Below, piece after piece: positions 34,829 through 42,774 of a stretch of DNA of 64,000 nucleotides (positions within the stretch are counted from its first letter, which is position 1; every line of letters starts with the position of its first letter). The DNA lies in NCBI RefSeq assembly GCF_018069755.1, contig NZ_JAGQDE010000012.1:106131-170130 (forward strand), written 5' to 3'. The notes below the pieces were generated by a model, which was given only the letters and a program-made list of their open reading frames with translations, made no database searches and was not told the origin of the DNA. A program made the translations under genes and the position numbers. This DNA is from Ideonella aquatica (GTDB lineage: Bacteria > Pseudomonadota > Gammaproteobacteria > Burkholderiales > Burkholderiaceae_C).

Positions 34829-36016
34829 TCAGGCGGGCTGCAGCAGCCACTGCATCTCGACCAGCGGCAGCGGATAGGCCAGTTCGCTGCGCCAGCCACG
34901 CCAGACCTGTCCGGACAATCCCGCCAGCGCCAGCGCACGGTGCAGCACGGCCGCATGGTCGGGCAGGCCGTCCGGCGGGGAGGCCAGGGGATCGGCGCCC
35001 AGCGATACCAGCTGGGCCTGCAAGGCCAGTCGCCGGTGGTGCGGCCGCTCCGGCGTGGCGTCAGGCAATTGCACGCCGGAAGGCGAGGGCAGCTGGAACA
35101 AGGTCTCGATGCGTGCGCTGGGCCACAAGTCCCGCGCCAGGTACAGCTCGCGACAGACCTGCTTGCAGGGGGTGTGCAGCATGTAGTTGCGCAGGCGCTG
35201 CCAGCCGTCGGCACGCGCCAACGGCAGCGCCTGGCGCACCAGGTAGGCGGTGTCCAGTGCGTCGGGCAGCGGGTCGAGCTCGGCCGGCAGCACCAGTGTG
35301 GTCACCGGGCCGTCCTGCAAGACCTGCAGTGCCACCGCGGGCCCGAGCAGGTAGTCGGCCGGATCACCCCGGCCGTGCAGCGGGGCCATGGTCGCGCCGC
35401 CGGTGCCGGCGCTGTGCGGCATCACGCTCAGCAGCGGCACGGCCACGTCGGGCTGCACCCGCCACAGGCCACGGCGGCGATGCACCTCCAGCGCGTCGAC
35501 CCAAGGTCCGTCGGCCGCGGGCCACAGGAACAGTGCCGAGGCCATCGTGTCGCAGCCATGGCCGAACAGGTAGGACTGGGCCTTGAACACTGCCTGGCGC
35601 GAGGCATGGCCCAGCCGCTCGCGCACCAGGCGCGATCCGCAGCCCAGCTGCGCTTCCAGGGCCTGGCGGTGGCCTGGCAGGCGATCCAGCAGCTGCTGGT
35701 AGCTGTCAACCGCGGCAGCGGCGTTCAGGGTGTTGCTGCCGCGGCCCAGGGCCGCGTCCAGCAGCTTGCGCAGGCCGGTGGGCGAGGGCAGGTGATGGAC
35801 GAACTCGCCTTCGCTGCCGCTGGCGCAGGCCCGCACCAGGCGGCTGGCCAGGCTCTTGTCCAGGCCCAGCTCGCGCGTCAGGCGCACGCCGCGGGCGGGG
35901 CGGCCGGCGTGCGCGTCCATCAAGGGGCCGAGTGCCGCGCGCAACTGCTGCACCACGGCGTGGGCGTCCGGGATTCGGTCGTTCACGGGCTCTCGGGGCG
36001 ATGTGGTGGTGCTCAT
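34829..36016 (-). CDS. Uncharacterised protein with N-terminal helix-turn-helix-like segment
   Basis: 395 aa, no signal peptide or membrane helix. Residues about 45-95 (GVRLTRELGLDKSLASRLVRA) look like a winged-helix or HTH region; the rest has no family I recognise. The long C-terminal part contains a conserved-looking YLVRQALPLARADGWQRLRNYMLHTPC segment. A DNA-binding regulator with a large effector domain is one reading. ATG 36016 is chosen because translation upstream loses typical codon use. It is the first of two minus-strand orphans between gpsA and rpoH, 41 nt downstream of the next. Confidence 0.7.
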   Translation of the reverse strand: MSTTTSPREPVNDRIPDAHAVVQQLRAALGPLMDAHAGRPARGVRLTRELGLDKSLASRLVRACASGSEGEFVHHLPSPTGLRKLLDAALGRGSNTLNAAAAVDSYQQLLDRLPGHRQALEAQLGCGSRLVRERLGHASRQAVFKAQSYLFGHGCDTMASALFLWPAADGPWVDALEVHRRRGLWRVQPDVAVPLLSVMPHSAGTGGATMAPLHGRGDPADYLLGPAVALQVLQDGPVTTLVLPAELDPLPDALDTAYLVRQALPLARADGWQRLRNYMLHTPCKQVCRELYLARDLWPSARIETLFQLPSPSGVQLPDATPERPHHRRLALQAQLVSLGADPLASPPDGLPDHAAVLHRALALAGLSGQVWRGWRSELAYPLPLVEMQWLLQPA

Positions 36017-36057
36017 TGTCCCCCGCCGACCGGCGGCCGCGGCCTCCCAACGTGGGT

Positions 36058-37200
36058 TCAGTGGCGCGGCAGCCGCACCAGCAGCGCGCGGTAGCTGCCC
36101 GGCGCCTGGCGGTCCAGCGTGGCCAGCGCCAGCGTGCGGCCGTCGCCGCTGACGGCGCTGACCTCGAAGACCTGGTAGCGCTTGGGCAGGTCGATGCCCT
36201 GGGCGCTCAGGAAGGCGCGCGCCTCCATCAGACCGCTGGCGGGCGTCCAGACCCAGCCCAAGGACTGCGGACCGAACTCGGTGCGGCCAAAGCCCACCAC
36301 CACCTGGCCATCGTCCGACAGGCCCAATGCATAGGCCGAGCCGTCCCAGCTGGTGCCGGGCAGCACACCCAGCAGCTGACGCTGCCAGCCGCCGCTGCCG
36401 TCGGCGGTCCACATCATGGCCGACTCGACACCGGTGCCGGCGTCAAAAGCCTGGCCGACGATGCGGGTGCCGGCGGCGTCCACCGCGGCGGCCTCGCTGG
36501 GCCAGTCGCTGATCTCCAGCAGCTGGCGCTGGCCGTTCAGCCAGACGGCCGCCTGGCGCATGCCCCACTCGACATGCTCGTCCCAGCCGACCATCACCCG
36601 GCCGTCGTGGTCGGCGTCGTCAATGCGGCTGGAGCGGCCGCCGCTGCCCTGGTCCTTCACGCCCTTGCGCGCCGTCCAGGCGCTGCCATGGGCCAGGCCG
36701 TTCTTCTTGCCGGCACGCCAGTACAGGCCGGTGACCACCTTGCCGTTGCCCGACATGCCGTAGACCCCGGCCTGGTCCAGGTCCATCTGGCCGGCGTCGT
36801 GCGGCAGCGGGCCCAGCACCTGCCAGCCGGTGGCGGCCGTCCAGCGGCCCTGGATGCCGAACTGGCCGCTGTCGTCCAGGATGCTGCCGGCGATCACCTC
36901 GCCATTGGCCGAGATGGCCGGGGTGCCGCTGTACAGGCCGATCGCGGTGGTGGCCCGGCCCAGCGGCACCTGGCCGTCCTGGGCGGTCCAGCGGAAGGTC
37001 TGGAAATCGGCCGCGAGCTGGCCGGTGGCGCTGCGGCCGTCGGCCGACAGATCGGTGACCCAGCCGTCACCGACCACCGTGACGGCCTTGGCCAGCACCG
37101 GCGCGGCCGGATGCAGCAGGCCGGCGACCAGCGCCAGCGCGGTGGCGGCCTGGCGCAGGCCAAGACAGCGGCGGACCGCTGCAACGAGGGATGTGTCCAT
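36058..37200 (-). CDS. Secreted protein with beta-propeller-like HAF-type repeats
   Basis: 380 aa. An N-terminal signal peptide (hydrophobic stretch ATALALVAGLLHPAAPVLA) is followed by about six irregular repeats of the form x-W-(S/T)-A-(D/N)-G-...-G-x-S-x-(D/N)-G-x-V-V-x-G, as in HAF-repeat extracellular proteins. This suggests a beta-propeller, outside the cytoplasm. The substrate is unknown. ATG 37200 is chosen because GGAGGA sits 9 nt upstream. It is divergent from rpoH. Confidence 0.72.
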   Translation of the reverse strand: MDTSLVAAVRRCLGLRQAATALALVAGLLHPAAPVLAKAVTVVGDGWVTDLSADGRSATGQLAADFQTFRWTAQDGQVPLGRATTAIGLYSGTPAISANGEVIAGSILDDSGQFGIQGRWTAATGWQVLGPLPHDAGQMDLDQAGVYGMSGNGKVVTGLYWRAGKKNGLAHGSAWTARKGVKDQGSGGRSSRIDDADHDGRVMVGWDEHVEWGMRQAAVWLNGQRQLLEISDWPSEAAAVDAAGTRIVGQAFDAGTGVESAMMWTADGSGGWQRQLLGVLPGTSWDGSAYALGLSDDGQVVVGFGRTEFGPQSLGWVWTPASGLMEARAFLSAQGIDLPKRYQVFEVSAVSGDGRTLALATLDRQAPGSYRALLVRLPRH

Positions 37201-37335
37201 CGCGGATTCCTCCATGACGCCCGATGCGTCCTTGCGTGAGCAGCACTGTAGGCCCTTCTTCAGAGTTCTACAAGAGTTCTCCAGGAGAAGTTTCATGGGG
37301 CTTTCCCGCGCCGCCTGGTGTCGGCGCACACGGTC

Positions 37336-37362
37336 TTAGCACTCATTTGCCAAGAGTGCTAA
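37336..37362. promoter_or_regulatory. CIRCE element (HrcA operator)
   Basis: TTAGCACTC-N9-GAGTGCTAA, a perfect match to the CIRCE consensus, 42 nt upstream of rpoH. HrcA bound here would repress rpoH in the absence of heat stress. A TAATAT at 37360-37365 overlaps its right arm and could be the -10 hexamer. Confidence 0.93.
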
Positions 37363-37404
37363 TATCGTTGGAACCAATGGGCCCCAAGCCCCTCCAATCC
37401 AGCC

Positions 37405-38328
37405 ATGACCCAGCACTCCACCGCCAACGCCGTCGCCCTGCGTGACCCTTGGGCCCTGGTGCCCTCGCTCGGCAATCTGGACGCCTACATCTCGGCCGTC
37501 AACCAGCTGCCGCTGTTGACCCAGGAAGAGGAAACCCGCTTCGCCCGCGCGCTGCGCGACGAGGGCGACCTGCAGGCCGCCAGCCGCCTGGTGCTGTCGC
37601 ACCTGCGCCTGGTGGTGGCGGTGTCGCGCCAGTACCTGGGCTACGGCCTGCCGCAGGGTGACCTGATCCAGGAAGGCAACGTCGGCCTGATGAAGGCCGT
37701 CAAGCGCTTTGACCCTGAACAGGGCGTGCGCCTGGTCAGCTATGCGCTGCACTGGATCAAGGCCGAGATCCATGAGTACATCCTGAAGAACTGGCGCATG
37801 GTCAAGGTGGCCACCACCAAGGCCCAGCGCAAGCTGTTCTTCAACCTGCGCTCGATGAAGCGCAGCCTGAAGAGCGACGCTGCCGACGGCGACACCTACC
37901 GCCAGGCCCTGTCGGCCGATGAGGTTGCCAAGGTCGCGGCCGAACTCGACGTGCGTCCCGAGGACGTGGTCGAGATGGAAACCCGGCTGGCCGGCAACGA
38001 CGTGGCGCTGGAGCCGCAGGACGATGACCGCGAGGACAGCGTCGCCCCGATTGCCTACCTGGCCGACGAGCGCCAGGAGCCCACACGGGTGATCGAGTCG
38101 CGCCGCCGCGAGGCCCTGTCCACCCAAGGCGTGGCCCATGCGCTGGAGCAACTGGATGCGCGCAGCCGCCGCATCGTCGAAGAGCGCTGGCTCAAGGTCA
38201 ACGACGACAGCAGCGGTGGCATGACACTGCATGAGCTGGCCGCCGAGTACGGCGTCAGTGCCGAGCGCATCCGCCAGATCGAGGTGGCCGCGCTGAAGAA
38301 GATGCGCAAGGCGCTGGAAGCGGCCTGA
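37405..38328 (+). CDS. rpoH: RNA polymerase heat-shock sigma factor (sigma-32)
   Basis: 307 aa, group 3-like sigma-70 factor of the RpoH family. Region 2 is [42 protein letters not shown], with the RpoH box following ([13 protein letters not shown]). Region 4 has the HTH near [20 protein letters not shown]. It directs transcription of chaperone and protease genes. A perfect CIRCE element upstream places it under HrcA. A strong hairpin closes the gene. Confidence 0.96.
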   Translation: [307 protein letters not shown]

Positions 38329-38351
38329 AGCCGGTCCACCCTGCAGCCACA

Positions 38352-38374
38352 CGACGGCCCCGACGGGGCCGTCG
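38352..38374 (+). terminator. Terminator hairpin between rpoH and the first Sco gene
   Basis: Perfect 10-bp stem, 38352-38361 / 38365-38374, loop GAC, then GCGTTT. It serves rpoH and may also stop the convergent Sco transcript. Confidence 0.7.
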
Positions 38375-38379
38375 GCGTT

Positions 38380-38976
38380 TCAGGCGCCCTCTTTCAGCAG
38401 CACGCGCAGGTCGTGCGCCAGCGTCTCGGCGCCAGCGCCATAGCGGCTGAACACCCGGATGCGGCCCTGGGCGTCGAAGACATAGGAGCCGGCCGTGTGG
38501 TCCACGGTGTAGCTGCCTTCGGTCTTGCCCGGCACCTTGGCGTAGAAGACCTTGAACTCCTTGGCCGCGGCCTGGGTTTGCTCCAGTGTGCCGCGCAGCG
38601 CGATGAAACCGGCCTTGAAGCTGTCGGCATACGCGCTCAACACCTCGGGCGTGTCGCGCTCGGGGTCGACGCTGACGAAGAGGCCTTGCACGCGCTCGCC
38701 ATCAGCGCCTAGCAACTGGCGCGCCGCGGCCAGCTCGGCCATCGAGGTGGGGCACACGTCGGGGCACTGGGTGTAGCCGAAGAACACGACCACCACCTTG
38801 CCCTTGAAGTCAGCCAGGTGTCGCTCCTGGCCGCTGGGGTCTTTCAGGTCGAGGTGGCGGGCGTATTCGGCCCCGGTGATGTCGATGCCCTTGAACGGGC
38901 TGGGGGCCGGGCCGCCGGGCCGGCAGGCGGCCAGGGCGGTGAGCAGGCAGAGACTGAGGAGCAGGCGTCGGCGCAT
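38380..38976 (-). CDS. Sco1/SenC-family copper chaperone, lipoprotein
   Basis: 198 aa. Lipobox LAAC at residues 15-18 indicates lipidation and anchoring to the periplasmic face. The thioredoxin fold has the copper-binding TQCPDVCPTSM (CxxxC) and the distal His in TVDHTAG. It delivers copper to the CuA centre of cytochrome oxidase. It is the first of three Sco proteins within 8 kb, and sits downstream of ctaB (31 nt gap). The stop is next to a shared hairpin with rpoH. Confidence 0.93.
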   Translation of the reverse strand: MRRRLLLSLCLLTALAACRPGGPAPSPFKGIDITGAEYARHLDLKDPSGQERHLADFKGKVVVVFFGYTQCPDVCPTSMAELAAARQLLGADGERVQGLFVSVDPERDTPEVLSAYADSFKAGFIALRGTLEQTQAAAKEFKVFYAKVPGKTEGSYTVDHTAGSYVFDAQGRIRVFSRYGAGAETLAHDLRVLLKEGA

Positions 38977-39007
38977 GGGGCAGGAGGCTCCGTGCGCCGC
39001 GCGTGCA

Positions 39008-39892
39008 TCAGACCAGGTAGTGGTCGACCAGCAGCGCCGCGAACAGGGCAGCCAGGTAGAGGATCGAGAACTTGAAGGTGCCGCGCGCCCAGGCGTCGGA
39101 GTAGTGGGTCAGCAGCTTCACCGCACGGTACAGGAAGACGCCGCCCAGGCCCAGCGCGCACAACAGGTAGGGTAACCCATTCATGCCGATCACATAGGGC
39201 ATCACCGTGACGACGATCAGGGCCAGCGTGTAGGCCACGATCGAGCGGCGGGTGTACAGCGAGCCGTGGGTGACCGGCAGCATCGGCAGGCCGGCGCGCT
39301 CATAGTCCTTGGTGCGGTACAGCGCCAGCGACCAGAAGTGCGGCGGCGTCCACATGAAAATGATCAGGAACAGCAGCCAGGCCTCGGCCGGCACCGTGCC
39401 GGTGACCGCCGACCAGCCCAGCACCGGCGGCATCGCCCCCGAGGCGCCACCGATCACGATGTTCTGCGGCGTGGCCGGCTTGAGCCACAGCGTGTAGATG
39501 AAGGCGTAGCCGACAAAGGTGCCGAAGGTCAGCCACATCGTCAGCGGATTGACGAAGTGGTGCAGCAGCAGCAGGCCGATGCCCCCCACCAGGAAGGCAA
39601 AGGTCACCGTCTGACGCGAGTTGACCGTGCCGGAGGGCAGCGGGCGGCCGCGCGTGCGGGCCATCTGCGCATCGATGTGCTGCTCGAGCAGGCAGTTGAC
39701 CGCCGCGGCCGAGCCGGCCGTCAGCGCAATGCCCAGCGTGCCGAACAGCACCACCGACACCGGCGGCAGCCCCGGCGTGGCGAGGAACATGCCGATGACC
39801 GCGCAGAACACGATCAGCGAGACGACGCGGGGCTTGGCCAGCGCGAGGAACTGGCCAAAGGCCGGCTTGCGGCGAAGCGCCTGGGTGTTCAT
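39008..39892 (-). CDS. ctaB: Protohaem IX farnesyltransferase (haem O synthase)
   Basis: 294 aa polytopic membrane enzyme adding a farnesyl group to haem B. The prenyl-diphosphate motif is [21 protein letters not shown], and a second conserved block is [27 protein letters not shown]. About nine hydrophobic segments. It provides haem O for CtaA, which is encoded at 47.0 kb on the other strand. It lies 22 nt downstream of the cytochrome c4 gene. Confidence 0.95.
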   Translation of the reverse strand: MNTQALRRKPAFGQFLALAKPRVVSLIVFCAVIGMFLATPGLPPVSVVLFGTLGIALTAGSAAAVNCLLEQHIDAQMARTRGRPLPSGTVNSRQTVTFAFLVGGIGLLLLHHFVNPLTMWLTFGTFVGYAFIYTLWLKPATPQNIVIGGASGAMPPVLGWSAVTGTVPAEAWLLFLIIFMWTPPHFWSLALYRTKDYERAGLPMLPVTHGSLYTRRSIVAYTLALIVVTVMPYVIGMNGLPYLLCALGLGGVFLYRAVKLLTHYSDAWARGTFKFSILYLAALFAALLVDHYLV

Positions 39893-39914
39893 GCAGTGTC
39901 TCCGGGATCAGGCC

Positions 39915-40568
39915 TCAGCGGGCCAGTGAGGCGGCGTACTCGGACACCGCGGCAATGTCGGCGTCGGTCAGGCGCTCGGCGATGTTGCGCATCACCCGAC
40001 CGATGTCGTTGTTGCGCTCGCCGCTCTTGTAGGCCGCCAGTTGCTTGGCCAGGTAGGCCGGGTGCTGGCCGCCGATCGCGGGTGCCAGTGTGGTGGGCGG
40101 CGACTTCATCAGGATGTCGCTCCAGTCGTTCTTGCCCTGACCGCCCGGCGAGTGGCAACCAACGCAGGCGGGCACGACATTGGGCCGGCCCTTGCCCTTG
40201 AGGTAGACCTTCTGGCCGGCGCCCAGCAGCTCGGCCTTGGCATTGGCCACCGCATTGACCTTCTGGGTCGAGAAGAAGGCGGCCAGATCCTCGATGTCCT
40301 GATCGGACAGCGGCGCGGCCATCGGGCTCATCTGCTCGTTCTTGCGGCGACCGTCCTTGAAGTCGTGCAGCTGCTTGACGATGTAGGGCTGCAGCTGGCC
40401 GGCGATCTTGGGCCACATGTCGGCGGGGCTGTTGCCATCCACACCGTGACAGCCCATGCAGACCGCGGCCTTGGTCTTGCCGGCCTCGGCGCTGCCTGCC
40501 GCCATCACGGGCGAGGTGGAGAGGACGGCCGCGGCAACGAGGGCCCCGTAGGTCAGACGAATGCGCAT
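39915..40568 (-). CDS. Di-haem cytochrome c4-type protein
   Basis: 217 aa. A signal peptide ends at MAAG, followed by two class I cytochrome c domains with CMGCH (residues 37-41) and CVGCH (135-139), and Met ligands likely in NEQMSPMA and GRVMRNIA. This is the cytochrome c4 layout, a periplasmic membrane-attached electron donor to terminal oxidases. ATG 40568 is supported by GGAGT 10 nt upstream. Context in the oxidase island suggests it feeds the aa3 oxidase. Confidence 0.92.
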   Translation of the reverse strand: MRIRLTYGALVAAAVLSTSPVMAAGSAEAGKTKAAVCMGCHGVDGNSPADMWPKIAGQLQPYIVKQLHDFKDGRRKNEQMSPMAAPLSDQDIEDLAAFFSTQKVNAVANAKAELLGAGQKVYLKGKGRPNVVPACVGCHSPGGQGKNDWSDILMKSPPTTLAPAIGGQHPAYLAKQLAAYKSGERNNDIGRVMRNIAERLTDADIAAVSEYAASLAR

Positions 40569-40702
40569 CGCGGATGACTCCTGGTTGGATGAAATTCTAG
40601 GAAGACGGCCCGCGCGCACACCATGCGCGCTTGCCCTGTGAGGGCCGCTGCGGCCCTGTGGTCTACTGCCCGGCCTGACGACTTCAAGCCCGATCCGATT
40701 CC

Positions 40703-42055
40703 ATGAACGATGCCCGCTGGGCGCTGGATGCGCCCCCGCCTGCCGCCGCTTCCCTGGCCCGTGCCCAGCTTTGGCTGGGGGTGGCTGCTCTGATCGGCTC
40801 GGGCCTGCTGGCCGTGGTGCTGGTGCTGTCGCGCACGCCCGGCATCGCTGCGGTGTTTCCGCTGCGTGACATCTTTCGCGCCGCGCTGGTGGTGCACGTT
40901 GATCTGTCGGTGCTGATCTGGTTCATGGCCTTTGCGGCCCTGGCCTGGGCGCTGGTGACGCCGGCCCGCGCCATGGCGCTGGGCTGGGCCGGCTGGGGCC
41001 TGACGGCCCTGGGCACCGCGGGTCTGCTGGTCTCGCCCTTCCTGGAGGGCGCCACGCCGCTGCTGAACAACTACATCCCGGTGCTGGAGCAGCCAGTCTT
41101 CCTGGCCTCGCTGGGCGCCTGCGGTCTGGGTTTTGCGGTGGCCTGGCTGCGCGCCATGCTGTTCGCCCGGCCCGATGGCCAGGCGGCTGAGCCCGCGCGC
41201 GCGCTGGCCCTGGGCATCCGTCTGGCCGCTGCGGCCGGGGCACTCGCCTGGCTGACGCTCAGCTGGACACTGTGGCTGCTGCCCGCCGGGGAGGGGCAGG
41301 CCCACTACGAAAAGCTGTTCTGGGGTGCCGGCCATGCGCTGCAGTTCCAGCATGCACTGCTGGCTGCGGTGGCCTGGCTGTGGCTGGGCGCCTCTGTCAC
41401 CGAGGTGCGCTGGCAGCCCGAGCGGGTGCGCCAGGCCTTCGCGCTGGCTGCGCTGCCGCTGCTCGCCGTGCCGGTGCTGCTGGTGCTGTGGCCGGTGGGC
41501 ACCGGCGAGCAGATGGAGGGCTTCGCCCAGCTGATGCGCTGGGGCCATCTGCTGATGCTGCCCCTGGGGCTGATGGCGCTGTCGGTGCTGCCAGGCGTCT
41601 GGCGTGCACCGGCCAGTCCGCAGCGCTCGGCCTGGCTGGCCTCGCTGCTGTTGTTCGGCACCGGCGGCGTGCTGGCCTTTCTTATCCGCGGCGTCAATGT
41701 GGTGGTGCCCGCGCACTACCACGGCTCGATCGTCGGCGTGACGCTGGCCTTCATGGGCCTGGCCTACGCGCTGCTGCCCACGCTGGGCTTCCGGCCGGTG
41801 ACGGCGCGCTTCGCGCACTGGCAGCCGCTGGTCTACGGCGGCGGCCAGCTGATGCATGTGCTGGGTCTGGCCTGGTCGGGCGGCTATGGTGTGCAGCGCA
41901 AGGTGGCCGGCACCGACCAGGTGCTGACCACCCTGGGCGAGCGCATCGGCATGGGCATGATGGGCCTGGGCGGCCTGATCGCGGTGATCGGCGGCGTCAT
42001 GTTCGTGCTGGCCTGCCTGCAGTCGATGTGGCCTCATCGCAGCCTCAAGCCATGA
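40703..42055 (+). CDS. Haem-copper oxidase subunit I-like membrane protein, atypical
   Basis: 450 aa with about 12 membrane helices. Residues matching HCO signatures include H65 in VVHVDLSVLIW (low-spin haem ligand position), H211 in WGAGHALQFQH (would-be CuB ligand) and AHYHG with H338 and H340 (haem ligands, cf. VPGHFH of B-type enzymes). The CuB histidine pair of helix VII is reduced to a single His (H282 in RWGHLL) and the cross-linked Tyr is absent. So it is related to cbb3/B-type subunit I but may lack a complete CuB site. It is a lone plus-strand gene within a minus-strand oxidase cluster and overlaps the next Sco gene tail to tail by 11 nt. Confidence 0.78.
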   Translation: MNDARWALDAPPPAAASLARAQLWLGVAALIGSGLLAVVLVLSRTPGIAAVFPLRDIFRAALVVHVDLSVLIWFMAFAALAWALVTPARAMALGWAGWGLTALGTAGLLVSPFLEGATPLLNNYIPVLEQPVFLASLGACGLGFAVAWLRAMLFARPDGQAAEPARALALGIRLAAAAGALAWLTLSWTLWLLPAGEGQAHYEKLFWGAGHALQFQHALLAAVAWLWLGASVTEVRWQPERVRQAFALAALPLLAVPVLLVLWPVGTGEQMEGFAQLMRWGHLLMLPLGLMALSVLPGVWRAPASPQRSAWLASLLLFGTGGVLAFLIRGVNVVVPAHYHGSIVGVTLAFMGLAYALLPTLGFRPVTARFAHWQPLVYGGGQLMHVLGLAWSGGYGVQRKVAGTDQVLTTLGERIGMGMMGLGGLIAVIGGVMFVLACLQSMWPHRSLKP

Positions 42056-42704
42056 GCCGACGAAGCGCCGATGCCACGGCATCGGCGTCGTGCGGCGGGG
42101 TGAAGACGGCCTTCAGGCGCGCCTGCGGATCGACCAGGAACAGCGACGCCGTGTGGTCCACCGTGTACTGGCCGCTGGCCGAGGGCGCATGGCGCTCGTA
42201 GACCACGCCGAGTGAGCGCACCAGCGCGGCGATCGAGGCGTCGCTGCCGGCAGCGCCCTCGAAGGCCGGATCGAAGGCCGGCACGTACTGCGCCAGCAGC
42301 TCGGCGGTGTCGCGCGCCGGATCCACTGAAATGAACAGCACGGAGGGCCGCGCAGCGGCAGGCAGCTGCTTCAGTGCCGTCGCCAGCATGCCCAGGCTGC
42401 CCGGGCAGACATCGGGGCACTGGGTGTAGCCGAAGAAGAGCACGCTCCAGTGGCCTTGCAGGCTGCTCAGGTCGCGGGCGCCGCCGGGCGCCATCACCTG
42501 GAAGGCGGGCAGGGCTGTTGGGGTGTCGAACACCTGCACCCCGTGCAGGTCAGCCGCAGGCGCCACCCCCGCGGCCGCCTCAGGCGCCTGGGCCGCAGAC
42601 CGCTTCAGCGAGGACCAGACCAGCGCAGCGCCGAGCGCGGCCAGCGCGCCGCCAATCAGCAGCGCGCGCCGGGCCAGGGGCGGGGCAGGGTGGGTCACAG
42701 ACAT
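42045..42704 (-). CDS. Sco1/SenC-family copper chaperone, membrane-anchored
   Basis: 219 aa. An N-terminal helix (residues about 13-32) anchors it; the Sco domain has FFGYTQCPDVCPGS (CxxxC) and YTVDHTAS with the copper His. This is the second Sco homologue of the island; it lacks the lipobox of the first. It ends within the 3' end of the convergent HCO-like gene, and follows ctaD on the same strand (70 nt gap). Confidence 0.92.
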   Translation of the reverse strand: MSVTHPAPPLARRALLIGGALAALGAALVWSSLKRSAAQAPEAAAGVAPAADLHGVQVFDTPTALPAFQVMAPGGARDLSSLQGHWSVLFFGYTQCPDVCPGSLGMLATALKQLPAAARPSVLFISVDPARDTAELLAQYVPAFDPAFEGAAGSDASIAALVRSLGVVYERHAPSASGQYTVDHTASLFLVDPQARLKAVFTPPHDADAVASALRRLMA

Positions 42705-42774
42705 GCCGCAGGGCTGGATGGAGACAGGGGCAGCGCGGGGCTGCCCCTGGTGTCACGACGGGGCAGGAAGGTCC

